A stretch of 64,000 nucleotides of DNA from Methylocapsa sp. S129 (GTDB lineage: Bacteria > Pseudomonadota > Alphaproteobacteria > Rhizobiales > Beijerinckiaceae), in NCBI RefSeq assembly GCF_009765995.1, contig NZ_LMUI01000011.1, positions 727,125 through 791,124 of the forward strand. The letters are read 5' to 3'. Position 1 is the stretch's first letter, and each line of letters starts with the position of its first letter. The notes beneath the pieces are model-generated. The model was not told the origin of the DNA. It did no database searches and was given only the letters and a program-made list of their open reading frames with translations. Below are positions 43,982 to 52,445 of the stretch, one piece after another. The position numbers and the translations under genes are program-made.

Positions 43982-44038
43982 TCAACCAGAAGGTTGACAT
44001 TCCGAAAACGCGCACTTATATTCAACTACATGGTTGAA
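43982..44038 (+). promoter_or_regulatory. ArsR operator and sigma-70 promoter, probably leaderless
   Basis: Two inverted repeats, TCAACC-AGAA-GGTTGA (43982-43997) and TTCAAC-TACATG-GTTGAA (44021-44038), flank and overlap a near-consensus promoter: TTGACA (43994-43999) and TATATT (44017-44022), spacer 17. The predicted start of transcription falls at about 44029-44030, on the ATG of the ArsR gene, so the message would have no leader. The operator covers the start codon, as for strong self-repression. Confidence 0.8.
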
Positions 44039-44395
44039 TTACAGACGGCGCCGCTCGATTCCATCTTTCACGCCCTCGGCGACGCCACGCGCCGGCGGAT
44101 GTTGCGCGAACTTGCCAGCGGCGAGCGGACGGTCAGCCAGCTTGCGCAACCCTTCTCGATGTCGCTCGCGGCCGCCTCCAAGCACATCAAGGCGCTGGAA
44201 AACGCCGGGCTGGTCCGCCGCGAGGTGCGTGGCCGCACGCATCTGTGCAGCCTCGATCCTGGACCGCTCGCCAACGCCCATGAATGGCTGAGCTTCTACG
44301 AGCGCTTCTGGACCGACCGTCTGGATGCGTTGGAACAGCTCCTCCGCGCGGAGGACGCCCACCAATCCCGCCCCCCCAAAGGAGACGACGAATGA
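44030..44395 (+). CDS. ArsR/SmtB-family transcription repressor
   Basis: 121 residues. Winged helix: ALGDATRRRMLRELASGERTVSQLAQPFSMSLAAASKHIKALENAGLVRREVRGR, with the recognition helix in MSLAAASKHIKALE. No cysteine metal site as in ArsR itself; this is the ArsR type that is paired with SRPBCC/AHSA1 proteins. Operator and promoter overlap its ATG. The stop codon overlaps the start of the SRPBCC gene. The C-terminal YERFWTDRLDALEQLLRAE recurs in a remnant at 46276. Confidence 0.92.
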   Translation: MVELQTAPLDSIFHALGDATRRRMLRELASGERTVSQLAQPFSMSLAAASKHIKALENAGLVRREVRGRTHLCSLDPGPLANAHEWLSFYERFWTDRLDALEQLLRAEDAHQSRPPKGDDE

Positions 44396-44925
44396 CCAAA
44401 CTCGCAACCTTTGAAGCCTATGGCGCGCTGATCGAGCCCGCCACATTGAAGATCGAGCGCCTGCTGCCCGGCCCGATCGAACGCGTCTGGGCCTATCTGA
44501 CGCAGAGCGAATTGCGCCGCCAATGGCTGGCGTCGGGGCCGATGGAGATGAAGGTCGGCGCGCCCTTCGAATTGGTCTGGCGCAACAACGAGCTGACCAA
44601 CCCGCCTGGCCAGCGGCCGGCCGGCTTCTCCGACGAGCACCGGATGGAGAGCCAGATCACCGAGCTCGATCCGCCTCACAAACTCGCCTTCGCCTGGGGC
44701 AAGACCGGCGGCGTCTCTTTCGAACTGAAAATGGCGGGCGACGAAGTGCTGCTCACCGTGATCCATCGCCGCATAACCGACCGCGCAACCATGCTGATGA
44801 TCGGCGCCGGCTGGCACATGCATCTCGACGTACTGGTCGCCCGCGCGACTGGTAAGGAGCCGGAGCCGTATTGGGATGGCTGGAGCCGCCTGCGGCAGGA
44901 ATACGACCGGCGATTGCCGGCCTGA
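44392..44925 (+). CDS. SRPBCC / AHSA1-family protein
   Basis: 177 residues. Helix-grip fold marks: LKIERLLPGPIERVWAYLTQSELRRQWLASG near the N-terminus and the pocket strands (VGAPFELVWRNNEL, ESQITELDPPHKLAFAWG, VLLTVIHRR). Start overlaps the ArsR stop (ATGA). ArsR-SRPBCC pairs are common and often react to small hydrophobic molecules or serve stress; the ligand is unknown. Confidence 0.88.
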   Translation: MTKLATFEAYGALIEPATLKIERLLPGPIERVWAYLTQSELRRQWLASGPMEMKVGAPFELVWRNNELTNPPGQRPAGFSDEHRMESQITELDPPHKLAFAWGKTGGVSFELKMAGDEVLLTVIHRRITDRATMLMIGAGWHMHLDVLVARATGKEPEPYWDGWSRLRQEYDRRLPA

Positions 44926-45015
44926 ACCGCAGCCCTGTCGTCCGCGTTATGGGCGCGTCGGCATCATCGCCGTCGCTCCGGATGGGGAGAACGGTAGTCG
45001 CAATGGAGATGTCCT

Positions 45016-46275
45016 ATGGCCAATTCTAGTTATCGCTGGGTGATTGTCGCCGCCGGCGGCCTGCTTGGCTGCATCGCGATCGGCTCAATGTTTTCCTTGC
45101 CGGTTTTTCTTCTGCCCATCTCGCGCGACACCGGATGGTCCGTCACCGGCGTCTCCAGCGCTATGACCATTGGTTTTGTCGCCCTGGCGCTGGCGAGTCT
45201 CGCCTGGGGCAGTCTGTCGGACCGTTGGGGGCCTCGCCCTGTCGTGTTGACCGGGTCGGTCGTTTTGGCGGCGGCCCTGGCGCTGGCGAGCCGGGCGACG
45301 TCGCTCATTGAGTTTCAACTCGTCTTCGGACTTGTTGTCGGCGGCGCGACCGCGGCGATTTTCGCGCCGATGATGGCCTGCGTGACAGGCTGGTTCGATA
45401 CCCATCGCAGCCTGGCTGTTTCCCTCGTCTCCGCCGGCATGGGGATGGCGCCGATGACCATGGCGCCATTCGCGGCGTGGCTCGTCTCCATCTATGATTG
45501 GAGAACGTCCCTCCTGATCATCGCCGCCCTTGTCGCAATCGTGATGATCCCGGTTGCGTTGCTGGTGCGTCGTGCGCCGGCAATGGAAGTCGGAAATATT
45601 GTCGCCTCTCCGGGCGAAGAGCCGCAATCTGAAATGTCCCTGCGGCAGGCGGTGAGATCGCCTCAATTCATCACGCTGCTGCTGACGAATTTCTTTTGTT
45701 GCGCGACGCATTCCGGTCCGATCTTTCACACCGTGAGCTACGCCGTAAGCTGCGGCATCCCGCTGATCGCTGCGGTTTCGATATACAGCGTGGAAGGCCT
45801 GGCCGGCATGGGCGGGCGCATCGTCTTCGGCTTTCTCGGAGATTGGTTTGGCGCCAAGCGCGTTCTGGTCTGCGGGCTGCTCGCGCAGGCGTTTGGCGCA
45901 TTGGGCTATTTCTTCGCACGCGATCTCAGCGCGTTTTACGCCGCCGCGGTGCTGTTTGGGTTTATCTATGCCGGCGTCATGCCTCTCTACGCCGTGCTCG
46001 CACGGGAGAATTTCCCGCTGCGGATGATGGGGACCATCATCGGCGGCACGGCGATGGCCGGCAGTTTGGGCATGGCGACGGGCCCGCTGGCTGGAGGCCT
46101 GATCCGCGACGCTTCCGGCGGTTACGGCTGGCTCTATATCGGCGCCTGGGGCATCGGCATCGGCGCGTTCCTGATCGCACTGACCTTCAAGCCCTTCCCG
46201 AAAGCCCTGCGCGCGGACAATGCGGGCGGCGGACCGGACCGAGGCTTGGCCACGCCGGCGGCCGCCAGCCGTTGA
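45016..46275 (+). CDS. Major facilitator superfamily transporter
   Basis: 419 residues with about twelve membrane helices. GSLSDRWGPRPVVL after the second helix is the MFS loop motif and FGFLGDWFGAKRVLV its second-half copy. C-terminal RNAs lack a signal. Substrate unknown; similar carriers move monocarboxylates or aromatic acids. The gene sits between the ArsR-SRPBCC operon and an arsR remnant, 90 bases after the SRPBCC stop, with AATGGAGATGTCCT in front of its ATG as a possible weak ribosome site. Confidence 0.9.
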   Translation: MANSSYRWVIVAAGGLLGCIAIGSMFSLPVFLLPISRDTGWSVTGVSSAMTIGFVALALASLAWGSLSDRWGPRPVVLTGSVVLAAALALASRATSLIEFQLVFGLVVGGATAAIFAPMMACVTGWFDTHRSLAVSLVSAGMGMAPMTMAPFAAWLVSIYDWRTSLLIIAALVAIVMIPVALLVRRAPAMEVGNIVASPGEEPQSEMSLRQAVRSPQFITLLLTNFFCCATHSGPIFHTVSYAVSCGIPLIAAVSIYSVEGLAGMGGRIVFGFLGDWFGAKRVLVCGLLAQAFGALGYFFARDLSAFYAAAVLFGFIYAGVMPLYAVLARENFPLRMMGTIIGGTAMAGSLGMATGPLAGGLIRDASGGYGWLYIGAWGIGIGAFLIALTFKPFPKALRADNAGGGPDRGLATPAAASR

Positions 46276-46363
46276 ACCTTGACGAGCGCTTCTGGACCGA
46301 TCGTCTGGATGCGCTCGAACGGCTCCTTCGCACGGAGCGCCAACGCAAATCCCACGCCCCAAA
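46276..46363 (+). pseudogene. Remnant of a second arsR gene (3' end only)
   Basis: Right after the MFS stop, in one open frame, the DNA reads LDERFWTDRLDALERLLRTE, almost identical to the end of the ArsR protein at 44030-44395 (YERFWTDRLDALEQLLRAE). Base identity over about 60 bases is high, with mainly silent differences. Nothing of the helix-turn-helix is left. It shows that the DHFR-like/SRPBCC genes downstream once had their own ArsR. Confidence 0.75.
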
Positions 46364-46409
46364 ACAGACAGCGCAAATGCCGGCTGAACGACGCTGCACG
46401 GAGGTTGTC

Positions 46410-46985
46410 ATGCGGAAGTTGATCGCTGGAATGAAGATTTCTCTCGATGGCAAGATGGAGGGACCTGAAGGCACCGCCGATTGGGTCGAGGCGTGGTCGG
46501 AGGATTACGACCTGACGCCGCAAATCGACGCTTGTCTGCTGGGGGCCGGCATGTATCCCGGCTACGAGAATTATTGGACCGGGATACAGAATGAGCCGGA
46601 CAAGCCCGCCTGGATTACCGGCGGCGCGCCGACGCCGGCCGAGATCGCCTGGGCCCGCTTCGCCGCGCAGATTCCGCATTATGTGCTGTCGAACACACTG
46701 ACTTCGACGCTCTGGCCAAAGACGCGGTTCGTGCGGGGGCTTGAGGATATCGCCGCTCTCAAGCACCAGTCTGGCAAGGACATTTATCTCATCGGCGGCG
46801 CCCGGACGACGGCGAGCCTGATCGACGCCGGGCTGGTGGATGAACTGCGGCTGCTTGTTTATCCGCTGATCGCCGGCGAAGGAAAGGCGCTGTTTGCGGC
46901 GGCGGAACGCCGTCGTGGGCTCGAACTGCGGAAGGTTCAACAGCTTGCCGATGGGCGCGTCAGCCTGATCTACGCAATCGGCTAA
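46410..46985 (+). CDS. Dihydrofolate-reductase-like (RibD C-terminal) family protein
   Basis: 191 residues from the ATG at 46410 with GGAGG seven bases before. Reads MRKLIAGMKISLDGKMEG..., then VLSNTLTSTLW, DIYLIGGARTTASLIDAGLVDELRLLVYPLIAGEGKALF, the RibD/DHFR-like reductase pattern with its NADPH-binding IGGARTTASL. Substrate unknown; many such proteins travel with ArsR and SRPBCC genes. The long frame upstream is the arsR remnant and antisense noise. Confidence 0.88.
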   Translation: MRKLIAGMKISLDGKMEGPEGTADWVEAWSEDYDLTPQIDACLLGAGMYPGYENYWTGIQNEPDKPAWITGGAPTPAEIAWARFAAQIPHYVLSNTLTSTLWPKTRFVRGLEDIAALKHQSGKDIYLIGGARTTASLIDAGLVDELRLLVYPLIAGEGKALFAAAERRRGLELRKVQQLADGRVSLIYAIG

Positions 46986-47062
46986 GATGCAAGGCGGGGT
47001 TGCGCCGGCGCCTCACGGCGGCCGGGCGCCAAGCGGGCGAATTTCATCATGAGGAGACGTCG

Positions 47063-47524
47063 ATGAGCGAACCGTTCGTGGTCCGTCGCGAGATCCAGAT
47101 CGCAGCGCCGCCTGCGACGGTTTTCGCCTTCCTGACCGATCCGGAAAAGATCGTAGGCTGGATGGGCGCCGAGGCGACGAGCGAAGCGCATCCGGGCGGG
47201 CTCTATCTCCTCAAGGGCGTCGGCGGCGACCACGCCCGCACGGCGCGCGGCGCGTTCCGCGAGGTCGTGCCGGTCCATCGCCTCGCCTATAGCATCGGCT
47301 GGGAGGGAAGCGGGGAAGTGCCGCCGGGATCGAGCCTGATCGAGATCGATCTTGTCGACCGGGACGGCGGCACCTTGCTGCACATGACCCACAGCGGTCT
47401 TCCGAATGCGGCGCAATGCGCCAGCCACGACAGGGGTTGGGCGCATTATCTCAGCCGGCTCGCGATGGCGGCCGCGGGCCGAAATCCCGGCGTCGATCGG
47501 GGCGTCGAGCGGCGCGGGACTTGA
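47063..47524 (+). CDS. SRPBCC / AHSA1-family protein
   Basis: 153 residues from the ATG at 47063 with GAGGAG seven bases before. EIQIAAPPATVFAFLTDPEKIVGWMGAEAT is the SRPBCC start; further strands (GLYLLKGVGGDHARTARGAFREVVP, LIEIDLVDRDGGTLLHMTHSGL) complete the helix-grip fold. 77 bases after the DHFR-like gene. Second SRPBCC of this cluster, less similar to the first than expected of a recent copy. Confidence 0.87.
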   Translation: MSEPFVVRREIQIAAPPATVFAFLTDPEKIVGWMGAEATSEAHPGGLYLLKGVGGDHARTARGAFREVVPVHRLAYSIGWEGSGEVPPGSSLIEIDLVDRDGGTLLHMTHSGLPNAAQCASHDRGWAHYLSRLAMAAAGRNPGVDRGVERRGT

Positions 47525-47613
47525 CGGCATCTCAGCGCGGAGAAAGAGGTGGTTTGTCGAGGCTTGGCCGCGCAACAGGAAATTCCAGGCCGAAGACCAG
47601 ACGCCGCGAAGCC

Positions 47614-47913
47614 TTAATCAAAAAGCTGCGGGCGTATCTCCTGGGCGCAGTGAAGGATGGCGCGGATCAGGATATGCGCGGCTTCTTCCGTGTAGAAAAC
47701 GTAGTGCGACTGGAAGCGAAAACGGCGGTAGCCTGTCGCCAATTCGTCTACGGGTTGGCCGATGCGCGGAAAATCCGCGAGAAGGCCAAACGTGCGCTCC
47801 AAGCCCGCATGATAAGCTTCAGCCTGATACGCTCCGAATGTGGCTTCCGAAAAGTCGTAAATGTCGATCAGTTGGGCGCGGGCGCGGACAGAAACGCGGA
47901 ATCTAGCCATCAT
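47614..47913 (-). CDS. parE: ParE/RelE-superfamily toxin
   Basis: 99 residues. FRVSVRARAQLIDIYDFSEATFG..., LERTFGLLADFPRIGQPVDEL and RRFRFQSHYVFYTEEAAHILIRAILH are the successive ParE elements (basic helix, RIG loop, final strands). ATG at 47913 (or 47910) overlaps the end of the antitoxin gene by 8-11 bases. ParE toxins poison gyrase; RelE relatives cut mRNA; the YxxF/RFRFQSH region favours ParE. Target inferred. Confidence 0.88.
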   Translation of the reverse strand: MMARFRVSVRARAQLIDIYDFSEATFGAYQAEAYHAGLERTFGLLADFPRIGQPVDELATGYRRFRFQSHYVFYTEEAAHILIRAILHCAQEIRPQLFD

Positions 47914-48118
47914 CGCGGGCGGCGACCCGTTCTCGCGCCGCCGCCAGAATGTCGCCCATGCTCTCACCGCTCACGGCGCAGCAATCGGGATGCGTCAGGG
48001 CTTCCCTGTAGCGACTCACTTGCGCCTCGCGCGACAAAGCAGCCCAGGCGGCAAGCTCCGCCTCGGTCGGCGTGGCCGATGGCATAACGTCTGTTCGCAG
48101 TGCGCGCGTCGTCATCAT
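47903..48118 (-). CDS. parD: Antitoxin of the ParDE-type pair
   Basis: 71 residues, first gene of the pair and overlapping the toxin. Helical, with charged C-terminus ILAAARERVAARDDG as in toxin-binding antitoxin tails; the middle has ELAAWAALSREAQVSRYREAL and THPDCCAVSGESM. It does not show the usual ParD ribbon-helix-helix start, so DNA-binding type is open. The family is called mainly from its position. Confidence 0.7.
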   Translation of the reverse strand: MMTTRALRTDVMPSATPTEAELAAWAALSREAQVSRYREALTHPDCCAVSGESMGDILAAARERVAARDDG

Positions 48119-48203
48119 GGCGGCGACTATAACGCCTTCGGCCCCGATGCGAAACGCTTTGTCACAAATTAGCGTGTCTCAGCCGAGGGTGCAGTCCTGG
48201 TGG

Positions 48204-48440
48204 CTAAGATCGGTTACGGACGCAGCGATAGCCGTCCATATTCGGGAATGGCTCGGTGTGCATGCCCTGAAAGCACACCCCTCCCTCGGTAAATTCGGGC
48301 ACTGGTCCGGGCCCGGGATATCGGGGCGCCTCGCCGCGGTCCTGCAGCATGACGCCGACGGGGTCGTCCGCATAGGCGCTGACGGTCGGGACGAGGAGCA
48401 ACGCGAAAACGGCGGCGGCTTTCAACACGGTATGAGTCAT
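48204..48440 (-). CDS. Small exported protein (78 aa), unknown function
   Basis: ATG at 48440 with AAGGAGG seven bases before. Signal peptide MTHTVLKAAAVFALLLVPTVSA, cleavage near SAYA-D. The mature 55 residues contain two cysteines (GGVCFQGMH and GYRCVRNRS) that likely bond. No family recognised. It stands between the ParDE pair and the HxlR gene on the same strand. Confidence 0.65.
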   Translation of the reverse strand: MTHTVLKAAAVFALLLVPTVSAYADDPVGVMLQDRGEAPRYPGPGPVPEFTEGGVCFQGMHTEPFPNMDGYRCVRNRS

Positions 48441-48537
48441 TTTTGCCTCCTTTGCCTCCTTGGCTCTTTGTAGATGGGAGCGAAGGCCGCCGACGAGAAG
48501 CGCCGGCCGCTTCAAACAAGCGTGAGGCGCAGCGTAT

Positions 48538-48906
48538 TCACGCATGAAGCGGACGGCGCGGCGGCCGCGCGGTGGCGTCGGCCGGGTCGGCGATCGTCTC
48601 GCGGTGCTTGCCGCCCCATTCGGCCATGGCGGCCATCAGCGGCTCGAGCGTCCAGCCTAATGGCGTCAGGCTATATTCCGTTTTGGGCGGAATGACCGGA
48701 TATTCCTTGCGGGACACGAGCGCCCAATCCTGAAGCTCCTTCAGTTCTTTCGACAGAATACGGTCGCTGATCGGCGGGCAGGCCCGGCGAAGGTCGGAAA
48801 AGCGAAGCTTATCGTTGCGTATCAACGCCCAGACGATGCGCGCCTTCCATTTGCCGCCCATGATTCGGGTGGTGAAGGCGACCGGGCAGGGGTTGGCGAA
48901 CTTCAT
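48538..48906 (-). CDS. HxlR-family transcription regulator
   Basis: 122 residues: CPVAFTTRIMGGKWKARIVWALIRNDKLRFSDLRRACPPISDRILSKELKELQDWALVSRKEYPVIPPKTEYSLTPLGWTLEPLM is the complete HxlR winged helix with the N-terminal Cys8 that in relatives senses electrophiles or aldehydes. Divergent from the NADPH oxidoreductase gene, with 88 bases between, so that gene is the likely target. Confidence 0.93.
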   Translation of the reverse strand: MKFANPCPVAFTTRIMGGKWKARIVWALIRNDKLRFSDLRRACPPISDRILSKELKELQDWALVSRKEYPVIPPKTEYSLTPLGWTLEPLMAAMAEWGGKHRETIADPADATARPPRRPLHA

Positions 48907-48994
48907 GCGCTGAGCACTAACAAAAATATCCGTTCTTGCAAATAATTAGCGCCTCCGCATTTTCTCTTGCAGCCGACGAGCACAGGAGAATGTC

Positions 48995-49987
48995 GTGAAA
49001 GCTGTTTGCGTGAAGCCCAATCGTGAGCTGGAAGTTCGAGAGATCCCGACGCCGACCGAGCCGGCCGCCGGCCATGTCTTGATCGACATGGATTCCAGCG
49101 CCATCAACCACGGCGACAAGACGTTTCTGGCGCGCCCCACGGCCCTGTCGCTGGCGACGAGCCTCCACGATGTGTGGGGGGCTTCGGGAGCCGGCCGCGT
49201 TGCCGCGATCGGCGCGGGCGTTCCGGAGAACTTCGCGGGCAAGCAGGTCGCGGTCTATCGATCGCTGAACCGGAGTTCTGAGACGATCGGGCTCTGGTGC
49301 GAACGCGCGCAGGTTCCTTATCTGAGCTGCCTGATCCTCCCCGATTCCGTCCGCGCGCGGGACCATAGCGGCTCGCTCGTCAATGTGATTACGGCTTACG
49401 CGTTCCTCGAACAGATCCGCGAGGAAGGCCACAAGAGCGTCGTCGTCACGGCGAGCCATTCGGCGACCGGGCGGGCGCTGTTGGCGCTGGCGCGGCGGCG
49501 CGAGACGCCAGTGCTGTTCCTCGTCCGCTCGGCCGCGGCGCAGGAGGAACTGCGTCGGCTGGGCGCGGAGCATGTGCTCGTGACGTCGGAGGAAAGTTTC
49601 GAGGGCCGGTTTGCGACGCTGGCGGAGAAGCTTGGCGCGACGGCGGTCTTCGACGGCGTCGGCGGCGAGTTGATCAACCGCCTCGCGCCGCATGCGCCGA
49701 CGAATTCGACCTTCTATTTCTACGGCTTCCTCGGCGGCGCCGCGCCGATCTCGGTCGCGTCGGTCGTTTTCATGATGAGGAATCTGACGATGAAGAGGTT
49801 CAGCAATTTCGAAAGCGCGACGGTTCGGAATCGCGAGAAGCTCGGCGCCGCGTTGAGCGATTTGCGGGGCTTGATCGACGATCCGCTTTTCAGGACGCGG
49901 ATAGGCAAGGAGTTTCGTCTGGATGAGATCGACGAAGCGATGAGATTTGAAGCGACGCCGGGGGCGAAGGCGGTGTTGGTGGCGTGA
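48995..49987 (+). CDS. Zinc-less MDR oxidoreductase (quinone-reductase-like)
   Basis: 330 residues of the medium-chain dehydrogenase family. N-terminal GroES-like half (PTEPAAGHVLIDMDSSAINHGDKTFL) and C-terminal Rossmann half; the nucleotide loop is modified (VVTASHSATGRALLALARR in place of AxGxxG), followed by LFLVRSAAAQEELRRLGAEHVL. No zinc ligands. NADPH-dependent reduction of quinones or enals is a reasonable guess. Likely regulated by the divergent HxlR gene; the shared AT-rich gap 48907-48994 should hold its operator. Confidence 0.85.
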   Translation: MKAVCVKPNRELEVREIPTPTEPAAGHVLIDMDSSAINHGDKTFLARPTALSLATSLHDVWGASGAGRVAAIGAGVPENFAGKQVAVYRSLNRSSETIGLWCERAQVPYLSCLILPDSVRARDHSGSLVNVITAYAFLEQIREEGHKSVVVTASHSATGRALLALARRRETPVLFLVRSAAAQEELRRLGAEHVLVTSEESFEGRFATLAEKLGATAVFDGVGGELINRLAPHAPTNSTFYFYGFLGGAAPISVASVVFMMRNLTMKRFSNFESATVRNREKLGAALSDLRGLIDDPLFRTRIGKEFRLDEIDEAMRFEATPGAKAVLVA

Positions 49988-50171
49988 GGGGGGCGCGGCG
50001 AGGGGCTGCGACTCGGCGGATATATAATGGCTATCCGTCCGGAGGTGTCGGAACGCGTGCAATAGCGTCCTTTTTCGGCTACGCGATGTGCACTATCGTG
50101 CGCAGAACCGGTTCACACGCGTTTCTTCATGTCCGTTTCGTGGCGACGGACTCTGCGTGCCGGGGAAGGGC

Positions 50172-50357
50172 CACGCCGCCGAGTCGCCGTCAACTCAAGG
50201 CGAATGCAAAGCATTCGTCCGCAGGCTGCGCCGGTCCTACACTTCGTTTCGGTCCCTTCGGGATGACTGCGTCTCGTCGGCGCGGCATATTGCTGACCAT
50301 GACATTTTGGCGCCCGAGAGCGGCCTTTTGGGCCGCCTCGCTCACCAAAATGTCATG
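50172..50357 (-). repeat. Dispersed palindromic repeat R2, copy B
   Basis: Inverted relative to copy A at 38738. Its outer stem is CATGACATTTTGG/CCAAAATGTCATG (50343-50357 with 50298-50312): compared with copy A, TCG has become ACA and the partner strand has changed to match, so pairing is kept. The tail (GTCAGCAATATGCCGCGCCG, CATCCCGAAGGGACCG) is about as long and mostly identical by eye. An extra part resembles the inner section of R1 (GCCTGCGGACGAA). Confidence 0.8.
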
Positions 50358-50399
50358 ACGCCCGCGCCGTGAGCGTGATCTCGCACGCCTCTCCGCCGT

Positions 50400-50500
50400 C
50401 ATGGCCGGGCTCCTCCCGGCCATCCACGCCGTCCCGCTCGCGAGACTTGAAAGCGTATCGCGTCGGCGCCGCGTGGATGGCCGGAACAAGTCCGGCCATG
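50400..50500. repeat. MAGLVPAIH-type palindromic element
   Basis: Two arms, CATGGCCGGGCTCCTCCCGG and, 60 bases on, GGATGGCCGGAACAAGTCCG, form nested hairpins with GGCGTGGATGG opposite. Translated, one arm reads MAGLVPAIHA, a signature seen all over Hyphomicrobiales intergenic DNA. A single arm is also at 9117-9139. Function unknown; often found between genes, not in them. Confidence 0.85.
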
Positions 50501-51033
50501 AAGGTTCGGGTTCGCAAAATCAATGGGCTCAGAGGATCTCCTTCAGAGTCCAGATATTGCTCCATCGCCATCTTCCTGCCGCTGTCGGGAAACGCGCTAA
50601 TTTCTGTTTAACAGAAATATTTTCTGGACAATCGTGACTTTCTGCCCCATCCTCCTCTCGCGCCTGGTTTGAATGGGCGCTCAGATCGAGGGCGCTCGCG
50701 CGCGCCGCGGCCTGAGCGCCCGCGCGAAGCGAGATCGCACGCACCGAAAGGAGAATTCAAAAACGCGCACCCAATTTTTTTTTGCCTGTAAACCCTTGCA
50801 ACCCCTTGATATCAAACAATGTCGCCCGAAAAAAGCTTGCAATAGATTTGGCGGACCTCGAAAATTGCCGAGGGTTTTCAAGGGCGCGAAAAACGTATCC
50901 TTCGCCGGCGCCGCGCTTTTTCGGCGTCGAGCAAGGAAATTCCAGATCGCCGGGGCTAACCCGCGTCTCGTCAATCGCCCCGGCGACGCCTACATGCGGA
51001 GTAGCCTTGCGTCCTCGAACATCGAGCGCCCCG

Positions 51034-52437
51034 ATGAGCCTTGCATCGATCCCCTCGACTGCCTTCCGGCCGCCCAAGCCCGTTCCGCATGACGGGCCGA
51101 TCGGAGTGTTGCGGATGATCCTGGCGCTGCGGCGCAATCCGCTCGAAATCTGGTCGAAGGCCCATTACGAGCAGCCGATCCTGATGGGCAACACCATTCT
51201 GGGCGAACGGGCGGTGGTCAACGAGCCCGCCGCGGTGCGCCGCATCTTCCTCGACAATTCAGCCAATTACCGCAAGGACGCGCTGCAATTGCGGGTGCTG
51301 GGCCTGGGCCTCGGCAACGGCCTGCTGACCGTCGACGGCGAGGATTGGCGCGCGCAAAGGCGGGCGCTGGCGCCGCTGTTTTCGGCGCGCCAGATTCCCG
51401 CCTTCGCGCCCGCCATGCATCGCGTCGCCGTCGCGGCTGTCGCACGCCTCGCGCCCAAGCGCGAGGGGCGCGTTGTCGACGTGTCGGTAGAAATGGCGCG
51501 GGTGACGTTGGAAATGCTCGAGCAGACTTTATTTTCGCAGGGGCTCGGCCGCGACGCCAGTGAATTCCAGGTCGCGATGACCCGCTATTTCGATACGATC
51601 GGCCGCATCGATCCCCTCGATCTGCTCGGCGCGCCCCAGTTTCTGCCGCGATTCGGACGCCTGCGCGGACGGGGCGCCCTCGAATTCTTCGCCCGCGCGG
51701 TCGACAATATCATCGGCGCCCGCAAGAGCCTGCTGGCCTCCGGCGCCGGCGCGCCCAACGATATCCTGACTCTTCTGCTCGCCGCGCAGGACCCCGAAAC
51801 AGGCAAGGGCATTAGCGAAGACGATGTGCGCGCCAATATCGTCACCTTCATTGGCGCCGGCCATGAGACGACGGCCAACGCCTTGACCTGGACGCTCTAT
51901 CTGCTTTCGCAGGCCCCCGATTGGCGGGCGCGGGTCGAGGCGGAGATCGACGCGCATTTCGATCCGGCCAATGTCGAAGGCTTCGCCGAAGCGCTGCCTG
52001 TGACGAAGGCGGTGCTGGAGGAAGCGCTGCGGCTCTATCCGCCCGCCGCGATGCTGAGCCGCGAGGCGATCGGTCCCGATGTGCTGGCGGGCCGCCGCAT
52101 TCGCGCGGGAACCGTGGTCACGGTATCGCCCTTCCTACTGCATCGCCATCGCCTGTTGTGGAAGGATCCGGACGCTTTCGATCCCGAGCGCTTTCTGGGG
52201 GCCAATCGCGATTCCATCGACCGCTACGCTTACATTCCGTTTGGCGCCGGCCCGCGCGTTTGCATCGGCATGGGCTTTGCGATGCTGGAGATGATGGCGG
52301 TGCTCGGCCATTTGCTCCGCGCGTTCCGGTTCGATCTGGCGCCCGGTCATCCCGTGTCGCCGGTCGCGCGCGTGACGCTGAGGCCGGCGCATGGGATGAA
52401 GATGATCCTGCGGCGGCGGCAGGGCGCGGCAATGTGA
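51034..52437 (+). CDS. Cytochrome P450
   Basis: 467 residues from the ATG at 51034. I-helix oxygen-binding GAGHETTANALTW near residue 275, ExxR in EEALRLYPP near 330, and the heme loop FGAGPRVCIGMGF with the cysteine ligand near 410. No membrane anchor, so soluble as usual in bacteria. Monooxygenase substrate unknown. The frame opens at 50782 but the codons before 51034 look non-coding. No ferredoxin or reductase gene is nearby. Confidence 0.94.
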   Translation: MSLASIPSTAFRPPKPVPHDGPIGVLRMILALRRNPLEIWSKAHYEQPILMGNTILGERAVVNEPAAVRRIFLDNSANYRKDALQLRVLGLGLGNGLLTVDGEDWRAQRRALAPLFSARQIPAFAPAMHRVAVAAVARLAPKREGRVVDVSVEMARVTLEMLEQTLFSQGLGRDASEFQVAMTRYFDTIGRIDPLDLLGAPQFLPRFGRLRGRGALEFFARAVDNIIGARKSLLASGAGAPNDILTLLLAAQDPETGKGISEDDVRANIVTFIGAGHETTANALTWTLYLLSQAPDWRARVEAEIDAHFDPANVEGFAEALPVTKAVLEEALRLYPPAAMLSREAIGPDVLAGRRIRAGTVVTVSPFLLHRHRLLWKDPDAFDPERFLGANRDSIDRYAYIPFGAGPRVCIGMGFAMLEMMAVLGHLLRAFRFDLAPGHPVSPVARVTLRPAHGMKMILRRRQGAAM

Positions 52438-52445
52438 AGGGCGTC

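Larger units (their letters stand above)
49988..51033. other. Large intergenic region rich in repeats
   Basis: About 1 kb without a convincing gene. It contains R2 copy B (50172-50357) and the MAGLVPAIH palindrome (50400-50500). The right end (50750-51000) is AT-richer with A/T runs and small frames on both strands without ribosome sites; it probably carries the promoter of the P450 gene. Confidence 0.6.

Noticed and set aside
45696..46985. Long frame running from the MFS gene into the DHFR-like gene
   Set aside because: Its first 600 bases are out of frame with the MFS protein; only the part from 46410 has a ribosome site and a known fold, and 46276-46363 is the arsR remnant.
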